From Candidatus Thiodiazotropha sp. (GTDB taxonomy: Bacteria > Pseudomonadota > Gammaproteobacteria > Chromatiales > Chromatiaceae): DNA of 64,000 nucleotides. The notes below the pieces were generated by a model, which saw nothing but the letters and a program-made list of their open reading frames with translations, made no database searches and was not told where the DNA came from. The position numbers and the translations under genes were made by a program. Location of the stretch: the NCBI GenBank assembly GCA_023838465.1, contig JAIVEQ010000001.1, positions 108,501 through 172,500 of the forward strand, in the 5' to 3' direction. Positions 46,631 to 56,261 of the stretch are shown piece by piece (position 1 is the stretch's first letter; each line of letters opens with the position of its first letter).

Positions 46631-47809
46631 ATGGCCAATGTACCCCAGATTCGCATCCCCGCCACCTACATGCGCGGCGGCACCAGCAAGGGTGTCTTTT
46701 TTAATCTCAGCAACCTGCCCGAGGCCGTCCGATCCCCAGGAGACGCGCGGGACAAGCTGCTACTACGAGTGATCGGCAGCCCCGATCCCTACGGCAAACA
46801 GACCGATGGGATGGGTGGAGCCACCTCCAGTACCAGCAAGACCGTCATCTTGGACAAGAGCGATAAGCCAGACCACGATGTGGACTACTTCTTCGGCCAG
46901 GTCTCCATCGACAAACCCTTTGTCGATTGGAGCGGCAACTGTGGCAACCTGACCGCCGCGGTCGGCTCCTTTGCCATCAGCAGCGGTCTGGTGGATGGGT
47001 CGCGCATCCCTGAGAACGGCGAGGCCGTGGTGCGGATCTGGCAGAAGAACATCGAAAAAACCATCATCGCCCATGTACCTATCACCCATGGCGAAGTTCA
47101 GGAAACCGGCGACTTTGAACTCGATGGTGTCACTTTCCCTGCCGCGGAAGTGCAGGTGGAGTTCATTAAACCGGTGGACCCATCCGAGGCTATGTTTCCA
47201 ACCGGCAACCTGGTGGACGATCTTGAGGTGCCCGGCGTCGGCACCTTCAAAGCCACCATGGTCAATGCGGGCATCCCCACCGTGTTTCTCAATGCAGAGG
47301 AGATCGGCTACACAGGCATCGAACTACAGGAAGCCATAAACGGCGACGAAAAGGCCCTGGCCATGTTCGAAACCATTCGTGCCCATGGCGCGATGCGTAT
47401 GGGTTTAATTGACAACGTTGAAGAAGCCGTCGGGCGTCAGCACACACCCAAAGTGGCCTTTGTCGCCAAACCGAAGGATTACGTGGCATCCAGTGGTAAG
47501 CGGATCGATGCAGCGGAAATCGATCTCAATGTTCGGGCATTGTCGATGGGCAAACTGCACCACGCCATGATGGGCACGGCTGCCGTGGCTATCGGCACAG
47601 CAGCCGCGATTCCAGGTACATTAGTGAATCTGGCCGCAGGCGGTGGTGAGCGGGATGCGGTGACCTTCGGCCACCCATCAGGCACTTTGCGGGTCGGGGC
47701 GGCTGCCAGTCAGCAAAACGGTGAATGGACAGCCGACAAAGTGGTGATGAGCCGAAGCGCGCGGGTGCTGATGGAAGGCTGGGTTCGTATTCCCGGTGAC
47801 GCGTTTTAA
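46631..47809 (+). CDS. prpF: 2-methylaconitate cis-trans isomerase PrpF
   Basis: 392 residues with the family start ATYMRGGTSKGVFF and the active-site segments GMGGATSSTSKT and WSGNCGNLTAAVG. It isomerises 2-methylaconitate made by AcnD, completing the AcnD/PrpF route. The ATG at 46631 follows the REP unit; a longer frame upstream only reads the repeat. It ends the propionate operon. Confidence 0.96.
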   Translation: MANVPQIRIPATYMRGGTSKGVFFNLSNLPEAVRSPGDARDKLLLRVIGSPDPYGKQTDGMGGATSSTSKTVILDKSDKPDHDVDYFFGQVSIDKPFVDWSGNCGNLTAAVGSFAISSGLVDGSRIPENGEAVVRIWQKNIEKTIIAHVPITHGEVQETGDFELDGVTFPAAEVQVEFIKPVDPSEAMFPTGNLVDDLEVPGVGTFKATMVNAGIPTVFLNAEEIGYTGIELQEAINGDEKALAMFETIRAHGAMRMGLIDNVEEAVGRQHTPKVAFVAKPKDYVASSGKRIDAAEIDLNVRALSMGKLHHAMMGTAAVAIGTAAAIPGTLVNLAAGGGERDAVTFGHPSGTLRVGAAASQQNGEWTADKVVMSRSARVLMEGWVRIPGDAF

Positions 47810-47872
47810 TAACTTTATAACAAGGCCATCAGTCATGGGCACGAAATTGCTGGATGAACATTCGGATGTATC

Positions 47873-48577
47873 CTATTTCTCTGAGGCTTGATCACTGTTA
47901 TTTGCAGCATGATAGAGTGATTTCAGTAGATCGGGTTGTCCAGAATCTGTCTTTGATACAGAATCATTAACATCAGGCTCTTTCCCGAAAAGTGCACCAA
48001 TGCGTCGAAACAGGGATTTTAATGCCCGCCATATCTTCGGCAGCAGCCATATCACAATGCCCGCGAATATCACCAGCATGATGATGAATGGTACCGGATA
48101 GTTCAGTGCAGCCCATAACCCACCAATCACAGCCAAGTCCTCAGCGATAGAGGCTGTCCAGTTGGTGACCGGCTCTGGAGACGTATTGATCATCAGGCGG
48201 GAACCGGCCTTGGTGAAGTGACTGCCGGCCGCCATCGTACCACCAACCAGTGCGGCTGCCAGTTCAGCAGCCTGATTCACTTCTAAGCCACTGGCAGCAC
48301 CTGCTGCAAGCAAGGCACCGGCAGGGATGCGGACAAAAGTGTGCAGAGCGTCCCAGCCACTATCGACTCCCGGGATCTTATCAGCAAAAAACTCGATAAA
48401 ATACATGACTCCGGCAATGCCCATCACCAGGGGATCACTGAGTACTTCGAGCCCGGGTGGCAACACGACATGGCCGGTAAGGCCGAGATAGCCCAACACC
48501 AGGATAGCAGTATACAGATTGATACCAGCGGCCCATCCGGCGCCAAGAGTCAGTGCGAGTGTGTCGATGGTCTCCAT
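47873..48577 (-). CDS. DUF4126 membrane protein
   Basis: 234 residues. The hydrophobic segments and strings TLGAGWAAGINLYTA, FFADKIPGVDSGWDALHTF and GALLAAGA match DUF4126, a multi-helix inner-membrane family of unknown function. The C-terminal 45 residues are soluble and charged. I use the ATG at 48577, which has AGGAAGA 7 bases upstream; 20 more codons in frame lack one. Confidence 0.85.
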   Translation of the reverse strand: METIDTLALTLGAGWAAGINLYTAILVLGYLGLTGHVVLPPGLEVLSDPLVMGIAGVMYFIEFFADKIPGVDSGWDALHTFVRIPAGALLAAGAASGLEVNQAAELAAALVGGTMAAGSHFTKAGSRLMINTSPEPVTNWTASIAEDLAVIGGLWAALNYPVPFIIMLVIFAGIVIWLLPKIWRALKSLFRRIGALFGKEPDVNDSVSKTDSGQPDLLKSLYHAANNSDQASEK

Positions 48578-48938
48578 ATTTATCTTCCTGCTGTTTGTCT
48601 GATGACTAATGTGATGCCTATTGAGTCGAATTTCCACTCATAGGCCATTTTATACTCCTGATAACCCCCGGAGTTCACAATTGTTTAGGAATTCCTAACG
48701 GTTTACTTTTTCTTTTATTAATCAAGCCTTATGATAACAAGCTTTATTTCAGTTATTAGGACCGCTGAAAGCGTAGATTATCCCTGTTCAATTTAGGTTT
48801 TTGTGTGAATTTATGATGTGGCAATTGTGCATAGTTGACACAATGTGCCTTTGGCTTAAGCACAAATACCCTACTTAATAGAAAGCCAAACAGGATAATC
48901 TAGAGACTTTCATGGACCATACTTCAGGTTTTGGAAAT
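48578..48938. other. Divergent promoter region
   Basis: About 360 AT-rich bases between the DUF4126 gene and argC, which run apart. It must hold both promoters; a TTGACA near 48836 is a candidate -35 but no good -10 follows at the right distance. No gene or repeat seen. Confidence 0.5.
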
Positions 48939-49970
48939 ATGATAAAGGTAGGTATTGTCGGTGGCACGGGTTATACCGGTGTTGAGTTGCTCCGATTATT
49001 GGTAGCCCATCCGGAGTGTGAGTTGATTGCTATCACTTCGCGGTCGGAGTCCGGTAGACCGGTGGCGGAGTTGTTCCCAAATCTACGTGGCTATTCGGAA
49101 CTGACGTTTATCGAACCCGATCCGGTACTGCTTCGGGAATGTGATCTGGTATTTTTTGCGACACCCAATGGAGTTGCGATGACACAAGTGCCTGAATTGC
49201 TTGCAACCGGTGTGCGGGTTATCGATCTGGCCGCTGACTTCAGAATCGCCGACCAAGGCATATGGGAGCATTGGTATGGTATGCAACATGCCTGTCCTGA
49301 TCTCTTGACTGAGGCGGTGTATGGTCTACCTGAAATGAATCGCCAAGCAGTTAAGCAAGCTCGGTTGGTTGCCAATCCTGGTTGTTATCCCACAGCGGTT
49401 GCGCTCGGTTTTCTACCCCTGATAGAAAATGGGTTGGTTGCGACTGACTATTTGATTGCCGACACAAAATCAGGTGTCAGTGGGGCGGGCCGAAAAGCAA
49501 GTGTGGCTACTCTGATGGGTGAAATGGGTGAGAGTTTCAAGGCCTATGCTATACCCGGTCATCGTCACCAGCCTGAGATCAGCCAGACCCTCAGTCGGGC
49601 CAGTGACAGCGATATTGGTCTGACTTTTGTGCCTCACCTGGTGCCGATGATTCGGGGTATAGAGGCAACACTCTACGCCCGCCTGAATGATAAAAAAGTC
49701 GATCTGCAAAGGTTGTTCGAGGAACGCTATAAAGATGAGCCTTTTGTCGATATTCTGCCACAGGGCTCTCATCCTGAAACGCGCAGTGTGCGAGGCGCAA
49801 ATTATTGCCGTATCGCTATACATACTCCTCTGGAAGGTGATGTGGTGGTTGTTAGTTCTGTTATCGATAATCTGGTCAAAGGGGCAGCAGGACAAGCAGT
49901 TCAGAATATGAATCTGATGCTCGGACTGGAAGAAGATTGCGGATTGAACCAGGTTGCTCTGCTACCTTGA
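48939..49970 (+). CDS. argC: N-acetyl-gamma-glutamyl-phosphate reductase
   Basis: 343 residues, family length from the ATG at 48939, which has TTGGAAAT ahead of it. It shows the NADP-binding [18 protein letters not shown] and the catalytic cysteine in [18 protein letters not shown] (near 152). It performs the third step of arginine biosynthesis. A more upstream ATG (48912) adds nine residues before the nucleotide-binding strand and is less likely. Confidence 0.95.
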   Translation: MIKVGIVGGTGYTGVELLRLLVAHPECELIAITSRSESGRPVAELFPNLRGYSELTFIEPDPVLLRECDLVFFATPNGVAMTQVPELLATGVRVIDLAADFRIADQGIWEHWYGMQHACPDLLTEAVYGLPEMNRQAVKQARLVANPGCYPTAVALGFLPLIENGLVATDYLIADTKSGVSGAGRKASVATLMGEMGESFKAYAIPGHRHQPEISQTLSRASDSDIGLTFVPHLVPMIRGIEATLYARLNDKKVDLQRLFEERYKDEPFVDILPQGSHPETRSVRGANYCRIAIHTPLEGDVVVVSSVIDNLVKGAAGQAVQNMNLMLGLEEDCGLNQVALLP

Positions 49971-49974
49971 AGTG

Positions 49975-50694
49975 ATGGGTATAGACAAAAAATACAACGT
50001 ACCTAGGATTATTGGTGCCCATGAAGGTGCTCCACGCTGGCTACGCTTGGGTCTACTGCTGGTTTTGCTGGGAGGCGTCGCCTGGTTAGCCTACCAAAAG
50101 GGGGGTAGTAGTATTTCTCAAGGATTTGCTCGGCTTCAGTTGGGTAGTGACCGGGTTGAGACGCTGGAGCAGGAACGAAATGATCTAAGGCGTGAGCTGG
50201 CCATGGTCAAGCAGGCTGCCGATGTGGATAGAGAAGCCCTCCTGGCGATTCGTAACCAGATCAAAACGCTTCAGGATGAGGGCCTGAAGATGGAGGAGGA
50301 GCTGACTTTTCTTCGAAGTATCGTCTCTACCTCCTCGAAAAAGCAGGTGCTGAAACTACAGAATTTTAAAATCGAACCTGGGCTGGAAGCGCAGCAATAT
50401 GTCTATAAATTCTCTGTCAGTCAGGCAATCAATAGTGGCTCAGTAGTGAAAGGTAAGATTGAGATGACGGTCATGGGACTACTAGATGGTCAGACCAAGC
50501 TGCTGAAGCTAGAGCAGTTGTCAGAGGAGCAACTGACCAGCCACAAAATGCGATTTCGCTATTACCAGAATGTTGAGGGTAAGTTCCACCTGCCAACAGG
50601 CTTTCAGCCCGCGACGATTACCATTGAGGTTAAGCCTAGCAACAGTAAGCTGGCTCCGGTCAGTGAATCCTACAACTGGTCCCCCATCTCCTGA
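49975..50694 (+). CDS. Single-pass membrane protein with coiled coil (DUF6776-like)
   Basis: 239 residues. A membrane helix lies near 27-44 and a coiled coil near 60-115 (VETLEQERNDLRRELAMVK), followed by a beta-rich periplasmic domain. It starts 4 bases after the argC stop and precedes a bactofilin gene, an arrangement seen for a family of unknown function in Gammaproteobacteria. An envelope-structure role with the bactofilin is a guess. Confidence 0.7.
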   Translation: MGIDKKYNVPRIIGAHEGAPRWLRLGLLLVLLGGVAWLAYQKGGSSISQGFARLQLGSDRVETLEQERNDLRRELAMVKQAADVDREALLAIRNQIKTLQDEGLKMEEELTFLRSIVSTSSKKQVLKLQNFKIEPGLEAQQYVYKFSVSQAINSGSVVKGKIEMTVMGLLDGQTKLLKLEQLSEEQLTSHKMRFRYYQNVEGKFHLPTGFQPATITIEVKPSNSKLAPVSESYNWSPIS

Positions 50695-50713
50695 TGTAAT
50701 AAGGAATTACACT

Positions 50714-51169
50714 ATGTTTGGAAAGAGTAAGAAAAAATTTCGTTCACCCCGGATCACGACGGTAATTGGAACGGGTACCGAAATCAGAGGCGATATCACC
50801 TTCAATGATGGATTACATGTGGATGGGGTGATCAGAGGGGATGTGATCTCGGACCCAAATGATGGAGCAGCAACCTTGACCCTGAGTGAATTGGGGACCA
50901 TCGATGGGAATGTTCGTGTTGGTAATGTGATGTTGAACGGTACGGTGGTAGGTGATGTAGTTGCCAGTAATAGGGTGGAGTTGGCGCCGAAGGCAAAAAT
51001 TACCGGTACCTTGACCTATGCCATGTTGGAGATGGCTATGGGAGCGGAGGTGAATGGTAAGTTGATTCATGCAAGTGAGCAGGATCCACTGCAGCTGCCG
51101 TTTGATGGACAGCAGGAAGAAAGGGATGTGATTACAGAAGGCGAGCAGATAATAACCCCTGAGAGTTGA
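50714..51169 (+). CDS. Bactofilin
   Basis: 151 residues with the bactofilin core of short beta repeats (TVIGTGTEIRGDITFNDGLHV at the start, GTIDGNVRVGNVMLNGTVVG, KAKITGTLTYAMLEM) and disordered tails. Bactofilins polymerise without nucleotide at the membrane and organise cell-wall enzymes. The ATG at 50714 follows AAGGAATTACACT; longer in-frame starts overlap the upstream gene and are not real. Confidence 0.94.
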   Translation: MFGKSKKKFRSPRITTVIGTGTEIRGDITFNDGLHVDGVIRGDVISDPNDGAATLTLSELGTIDGNVRVGNVMLNGTVVGDVVASNRVELAPKAKITGTLTYAMLEMAMGAEVNGKLIHASEQDPLQLPFDGQQEERDVITEGEQIITPES

Positions 51170-51194
51170 TCGGTATCCGTAGAGAAAATAATAC

Positions 51195-51223
51195 TTGACT
51201 GTTTTTCTTGGTAATTGCATACT
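51195..51223 (+). promoter_or_regulatory. erpA promoter
   Basis: TTGACT (51195-51200), 17-base spacer and CATACT (51218-51223) match a sigma70 promoter. It gives a leader of about 100 bases before erpA. Confidence 0.6.
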
Positions 51224-51333
51224 TGAGTGTGAACGCTGAGTCAGGGCTCCTATTGTTGTGACGTCGACTCAGCAATAGAAAACTTAAGTGTATTGCCTGA
51301 TGCACTCAGGCTGGATACAGCAGGACCACAATC

Positions 51334-51684
51334 ATGACTAGCGTAGAAACAAGCAGCGATTCCATCAATTTTACTGAAGCAGCGGCCACTAAAGTAGCCT
51401 CACTGATTGCCGATGAAGGCAATCCGGATCTGATGTTGCGTGTCTACATACAGGGGGGTGGTTGTTCTGGTTTCCAGTATGGTTTCTCATTCGATGAGAA
51501 CGAGGGCGAGGGTGACACCAAGGTTACTACCGGTGGTGTGACTTTATTGGTGGATCCAATGAGTATGCAGTATTTGATGGGAGCTGAAGTGGACTACACC
51601 GAAGGCCTTCAGGGTGCTCAGTTTGTTATTCGCAATCCCAATGCAAGCACTACTTGTGGTTGCGGGTCATCTTTCGCGGTGTAA
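51334..51684 (+). CDS. erpA: Iron-sulfur cluster insertion protein ErpA
   Basis: 116 residues of the A-type carrier family with its three conserved cysteines ([11 protein letters not shown] near 43, and TTCGCGSSF at the C-terminus). It delivers Fe-S clusters to apoproteins. In pseudomonads erpA is near anmK and tyrS as here, though other genes now lie between. Confidence 0.97.
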   Translation: MTSVETSSDSINFTEAAATKVASLIADEGNPDLMLRVYIQGGGCSGFQYGFSFDENEGEGDTKVTTGGVTLLVDPMSMQYLMGAEVDYTEGLQGAQFVIRNPNASTTCGCGSSFAV

Positions 51685-51694
51685 TCACACCACA

Positions 51695-51729
51695 AGCCTG
51701 CATACCCAATCACTTTGGTATGCAGGCCT
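51695..51729. terminator. Bidirectional terminator-like hairpin
   Basis: AGCCTGCATACC and GGTATGCAGGCCT pair over about 11 bases between the convergent erpA and OmpA-like genes. Confidence 0.65.
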
Positions 51730-51753
51730 TGCGATCTCTCTAACTTGCTGCGA

Positions 51754-52425
51754 TCAACCTTCTACATAGGGTAATAGGGTCAACTCGACTCGGCGGTTTT
51801 GTTGACGTCCGGCCGGTGAGGTATTAGCAGCAGTTGGCTGCGATTCTCCATAACCAACCGTATCGATTCGTACACCATCGACACCTTGTTGAGCCAGGAC
51901 ATTGGAGACTGACGACGCACGTTGTTGTGATAGCAACTGATTATACGATTCAGAGCCGGAACTGTCGGTGTGCCCTGCGACTTCGATCATGGTTGATTTG
52001 TACTCATTCAATACCAGGGCGACAGAACTGAGGATTTCCACAAAATTAGGCTTAACATCCGTTTTGTCCACTTCAAAGGTGATGTTACCCGGTAGATTCA
52101 GGACAATATTTTCGCCCTCACGGGTTACGCTGACGCCGGTATTTTCCAAACGTTGACGTAACTTAGCTTCTTGTACATCCATATAGTATCCGACACCACC
52201 ACCCGCGATTGCGCCAATACCAGCGCCTTTCAGTGCACGTTCTTTACGTTTCTTTTTGTCCTTTGAGGTGGCGATACCCAGTACAGCACCCGCAACTGCC
52301 CCAATCATTGCGCCTGTGGTCGCTTTGGAGGTCTTCTCTTCACGGGTGTAAGGGTCAACTGTGGTGCATGCTTGCAGCACTATTACGCTTGCGATTAGGC
52401 AACAAAGGGCGCTTCGTCTATACAT
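51754..52425 (-). CDS. OmpA-family outer-membrane lipoprotein
   Basis: 223 residues with a lipobox signal (SVIVLQAC, Cys near 20) and a glycine-zipper segment (about 38-80, GAMIGAVAGAVLG and GAGIGAIAGGGVGYYMD). A C-terminal OmpA peptidoglycan-binding domain follows (about 115-220), with EVAGHTDSSGSESYN and QQNRRVELTL. It should link the outer membrane to peptidoglycan. This is the YiaD-like layout. Confidence 0.9.
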   Translation of the reverse strand: MYRRSALCCLIASVIVLQACTTVDPYTREEKTSKATTGAMIGAVAGAVLGIATSKDKKKRKERALKGAGIGAIAGGGVGYYMDVQEAKLRQRLENTGVSVTREGENIVLNLPGNITFEVDKTDVKPNFVEILSSVALVLNEYKSTMIEVAGHTDSSGSESYNQLLSQQRASSVSNVLAQQGVDGVRIDTVGYGESQPTAANTSPAGRQQNRRVELTLLPYVEG

Positions 52426-52687
52426 CTCTATCTCCTTGGTCCTCCAAGTGTCAGATGGCTTGGAGGTGGTTGTTTTAGATTATGATATTCATGCCACTTG
52501 CCGGGGCAGGATAAGTGTAACTAAGAAAGGTCTATGTAGCAGCTACCCTGGTCTCAAATAGGGAGAGACGGACTGTTAGCTGTAAAGTTCGTACAAGATA
52601 CTATCAAATAAACAATGGCGTAACTTGCATACAGATCTGCGATTTAACAATTGTTGATGGATAAACGGTTGGTGATCGGACGATATG

Positions 52688-53446
52688 TTATTGAGTCTTG
52701 CCAAATAGGTCACGCAGTAGCTGAAGGGTAGACTGGCGTCCCAGCTCTCCGATGGCGGTGGTGAGTGGGATCTCTTTGGGACACACGCGCACACAATTTT
52801 GTGCATTGCCGCAATCACTGATTCCTCCATCGGCCATGATGGCGTGTAGGCGTTGCTGTTTGTGGTAGCTTCCTGTGGGGTGATTGTTCATCAGCCTGAC
52901 AGCAGCCAGTGAATCCGGACCGATAAACGCCTTTTCAGGACCATATTGCGGGCAGGCCTCCATACAGCAGCCGCAACTCATGCAGCGGCTGTAGAGGTAG
53001 TTCTCTTTCCATGCCTCAGGAGAGATGCGTGGGGCACCTTCATGGATATCCCAGGCGCCATCGATCTCTATCCATGCCCGGACCTTTTTTAGATCGCTGA
53101 ATATTCTGCTGCGATCGACCATTAAGTCGCGGACAATGGGAAATTTGCTTAAAGGTTCAAGTCTTATTGGTTGCTCGAGTGTATCAATCAGGGTAGAGCA
53201 CGCCTGCCGAGGGTGTCCATTGATGATCATACTACAGGCACCACAGACCTCCTCCATGCAATTGAATTCCCAGGCCACCGGATCGACACGATGGCCATCC
53301 CGGGTGATCGGCTGTTCACGGATTGCCATCAGTGCTGAGACAATATTATGGCCTTCTCGATAGGGAATAGAGAACGCTTGCCAGTAGGGTGGACTATAGG
53401 GGGTGTCCTGGCGACGGATATCTAGATCGATTGTTTTATCCATCAT
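52688..53446 (-). CDS. sdhB: Succinate dehydrogenase/fumarate reductase iron-sulfur subunit
   Basis: 252 residues. The N-terminal [2Fe-2S] ligands are in CMEEVCGACSMIINGHPRQAC. The C-terminal part has CMSCGCCMEACPQ and CGNAQNCVRVCPKEI for the [4Fe-4S] and [3Fe-4S] clusters. It carries electrons from SdhA to the quinone site. I start at ATG 53446, after AAGGGTGA; it is the last gene of the C-A-B order typical of type-B enzymes. Confidence 0.94.
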   Translation of the reverse strand: MMDKTIDLDIRRQDTPYSPPYWQAFSIPYREGHNIVSALMAIREQPITRDGHRVDPVAWEFNCMEEVCGACSMIINGHPRQACSTLIDTLEQPIRLEPLSKFPIVRDLMVDRSRIFSDLKKVRAWIEIDGAWDIHEGAPRISPEAWKENYLYSRCMSCGCCMEACPQYGPEKAFIGPDSLAAVRLMNNHPTGSYHKQQRLHAIMADGGISDCGNAQNCVRVCPKEIPLTTAIGELGRQSTLQLLRDLFGKTQ

Positions 53447-53453
53447 TTCACCC

Positions 53454-55343
53454 TTAGCGGTAGTCGCGTGGCTCTTCCGGTGGCAGCACCGACAGATCAA
53501 CGGGTTGGAAACTGATAAGTGGTCCTGAATCGGACTGTTCGGTAATTGTGGTTTTCAGCCATTTTTTATTTTGTTGTTTCCAGGCATCACGATAGGCCTC
53601 ATAAGCTGGGTCACCCGGATAGGCATCTTTTGGTGCGGTCAGGTCAAAGGCGGGTTTGTAGTGGGCACCGCGGCACTCATCCCTGGCCAGGGCGCTGGCG
53701 GTAATAACCTGCCCAAGTCTAATCATATCCTGCAACTGGCGTGTGAAGACCAATGCCTGGTTACTCCATGTATTGGTCTCTCGTAGGTTAACTGCCTGGC
53801 TGCGTTGTCCCAGGTCTTGCAAAGATGATAGGGCTTCTTGCAGGGTTGTGTTGTTCCTTACTACCCCAACCTGGCTTGACATGAGTTCACCCAGTTCGTG
53901 ATGTAGGGTGTAGGGATTCTCCATGCCTTGACTCTCGGTCAGCTGTTTATTAATTGTTTTTTGTCGGGATATTTCGTCATTGAAGCGTTGTTCCGGTACA
54001 GCCTGAAGATCATCCTGCAGCCCTTTGAGATAGTTGCTTACGGCTTCACCTGCCACACGACCGCTAAAAGAGGCGGATAGTAACGAATTTGCACCTAATC
54101 GATTTGCGCCATGATAACCATAATCGCACTCGCCACAGGCATATAAACCGGGGATATTGGTAGCGTGGTTACGTGGGCTTCCAGGTTTCATACCACTATC
54201 GGTTTCGTCGTTTTCGAAATCGACCCACAAACCCCCCATGGCATAGTGGGCTGAAGGGTATATCTCCATCGGTTCATGCACCGGGTCAGCACCATGGAAC
54301 TTACGGTAGATATCGAGGATGGCATGTAGTCGCTGTTCTATAAAACCTGGATTGAGGTGGGTTAGGTCAAGATAGACTTTATCTTCTCCCCCAACACCAA
54401 GTCCCATTTCGTGGACGATTTTCCAGATCGCACGAGAGGCTACGTCGCGGGGTACTGTATTGCCATAACTGGGATACCACTCTTCAAGAAAATAGAGACG
54501 TTCATGTTCAGGAATCTGGTTAGCTTTGCGCCGGTCGCCGGGATCTTTGGGAACCCAAATGCGCCCACCCTCACCGCGAGCCGCTTCACTCATCAATCGG
54601 GTCTTATCATCACCCAACATCGCGGTGGGATGGAATTGGAAAAACTCACTATTGGCGAACCATGCACCTTGTTGATAGACCCGACAGGCAGCCGTACCGG
54701 TTGAGTTGGTGGAGTTGGTTGATCGATGTCCGAAGACCTGTCCCATGCCGCCACTGGCAAGGATCACAGCATCAGCAGGAAAACTCTTTATGTCCATGGT
54801 GCGAAGATTCATTACCACGATACCTTTGCAGACGCCTTGTCCATCCTTCACCAGCGATAGGAATTCCCACCATTCGTATTTCTGAACCCGCCCCAGGGCT
54901 TCCTGGCGACGAACTTCTTGATCGACGCCATAGAGCAGCTGTTGCCCGGTACTTGCACCGGCAAATACCGTGCGTCTGTTTTTGACGCCACCGAACAGTC
55001 GCAGATCCATTAATCCTTCAGCTGTCCGGGAAAAGGTCACTCCCATGCGCTCGAAGGTGCGAATTAGACCGGGTGCCTCCTCACACATCGATTTAACGGG
55101 TGGCTGGTTGGCGAGATAGGCACCTCCTTTCAGGGTGTCGACAATATGTTGCCATACCGAGTCCCTCTCTCCCTTGGTGTCGAAACAGGCATTGATCCCG
55201 CCTTGAGCACAAACAGAGTGAGAGCGTTTAACCTCGAAAAGGGAGAAGATATCGACTTGAAACCCTGCCTCTGCCACTCGAAGAGCAGCCCACAATCCAC
55301 CCAGTCCACCACCGATAACAATGACCTTACGTGGCCGTTTCAT
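53454..55343 (-). CDS. sdhA: Succinate dehydrogenase/fumarate reductase flavoprotein subunit
   Basis: 629 residues. The FAD motif VIVIGGGLGGLWAALRVAEA, the covalent-FAD histidine region RSHSVCAQGGINA and the active-site strings FFQFHPTAML and EAARGEGGRIW are present. It starts at an ATG overlapping the sdhC stop (ATGA). Size and the neighbouring five-helix subunit fit the Bacillus/epsilonproteobacterial (type B) lineage rather than the usual gammaproteobacterial sdhCDAB. Confidence 0.95.
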   Translation of the reverse strand: MKRPRKVIVIGGGLGGLWAALRVAEAGFQVDIFSLFEVKRSHSVCAQGGINACFDTKGERDSVWQHIVDTLKGGAYLANQPPVKSMCEEAPGLIRTFERMGVTFSRTAEGLMDLRLFGGVKNRRTVFAGASTGQQLLYGVDQEVRRQEALGRVQKYEWWEFLSLVKDGQGVCKGIVVMNLRTMDIKSFPADAVILASGGMGQVFGHRSTNSTNSTGTAACRVYQQGAWFANSEFFQFHPTAMLGDDKTRLMSEAARGEGGRIWVPKDPGDRRKANQIPEHERLYFLEEWYPSYGNTVPRDVASRAIWKIVHEMGLGVGGEDKVYLDLTHLNPGFIEQRLHAILDIYRKFHGADPVHEPMEIYPSAHYAMGGLWVDFENDETDSGMKPGSPRNHATNIPGLYACGECDYGYHGANRLGANSLLSASFSGRVAGEAVSNYLKGLQDDLQAVPEQRFNDEISRQKTINKQLTESQGMENPYTLHHELGELMSSQVGVVRNNTTLQEALSSLQDLGQRSQAVNLRETNTWSNQALVFTRQLQDMIRLGQVITASALARDECRGAHYKPAFDLTAPKDAYPGDPAYEAYRDAWKQQNKKWLKTTITEQSDSGPLISFQPVDLSVLPPEEPRDYR

Positions 55344-55972
55344 TGGACAAATCCCAGCATGCCATGCAGTCCCATTGCACATAGGATGACAGCGAGCATA
55401 GTGCAGAGATAAAACCAGTAGCGTTGTGCTTCAATGCTTGTGGTGATTCCCCAGCTGATAGCCATGCTCCAGAGGCCGTTACATAAATGGAATACCGATA
55501 ACAGGAGTCCAGTCAGGTAGAGGATAAAAAAAAGTGGGTCGCTAAGCAGGTTTTGCATATGACTGAAGAGGTCTATTTTGATGGCTGGCTCCCATAAACC
55601 CCAGATACGTGTCCATCCGACATGAAACAGAAGAAACAGTAGAATTGCGATGCCTGAAAGTCGCTGCAGCCAGTAGAAGCGGTTATGTAGCCAGGGGTAG
55701 AGGCGCCAATTGCTTCGGCTCCCGCGCGCAATCACCAAACCATAACCGGCATGGAACAGAAGTGGGAGGGCGATGATGAAAATCTCCATTAACAGCAGAT
55801 AGTTGAGTCCTTGAAGCCATCCAACGACATGTTCGTTATAGTGCAATTGGCCGTAGCGCGATTGAGAATTTTCCCAAAGGTGGAATATGAGAAACCCGCC
55901 TATCGGCAGCAGACCGAATAGTGAATGCAATCTCCGAAGAATGAAATGCGAGTTGTGGATGGATGCTTGCAT
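55340..55972 (-). CDS. sdhC: Succinate dehydrogenase cytochrome b558 membrane subunit
   Basis: 210 residues with five membrane helices (about 12-30, 52-75, 93-118, 135-160 and 180-205) and the conserved His-bearing helices (LIFHLWENSQSRYG; LLFHAGYGLV; LFHVGWTRIW; FHLCNGLWSM). This is the single, diheme b558-type anchor of type-B enzymes. The ATG at 55972 has AGGCACT upstream; another 8 codons in frame look less likely. It is the first gene of the operon. Confidence 0.92.
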   Translation of the reverse strand: MQASIHNSHFILRRLHSLFGLLPIGGFLIFHLWENSQSRYGQLHYNEHVVGWLQGLNYLLLMEIFIIALPLLFHAGYGLVIARGSRSNWRLYPWLHNRFYWLQRLSGIAILLFLLFHVGWTRIWGLWEPAIKIDLFSHMQNLLSDPLFFILYLTGLLLSVFHLCNGLWSMAISWGITTSIEAQRYWFYLCTMLAVILCAMGLHGMLGFVQ

Positions 55973-56261
55973 AGTGCCTGGGTCTTGCCTATCCACTCTA
56001 TATTATAGAATTAACAACTTCTAATGCACAGACTCAGGACAGTCAAACGTTACTTTTCTCTTTTTTCTGCCTGAAGGGCGCTGTTTGCACTTCTGTCATT
56101 AAGTATACAAATTCAATTTTGATTCGACCTACACTATATAGGGAGTTAGATAGTATCTGCTTTTATTAAGGCTGCTCTACAGGGAGTTGCCGGTATTCTG
56201 AATAATAATACTCCCCAACATGGATCGCTTTGGGTGAATGAAGAGTGGATGATGTTGTAAA

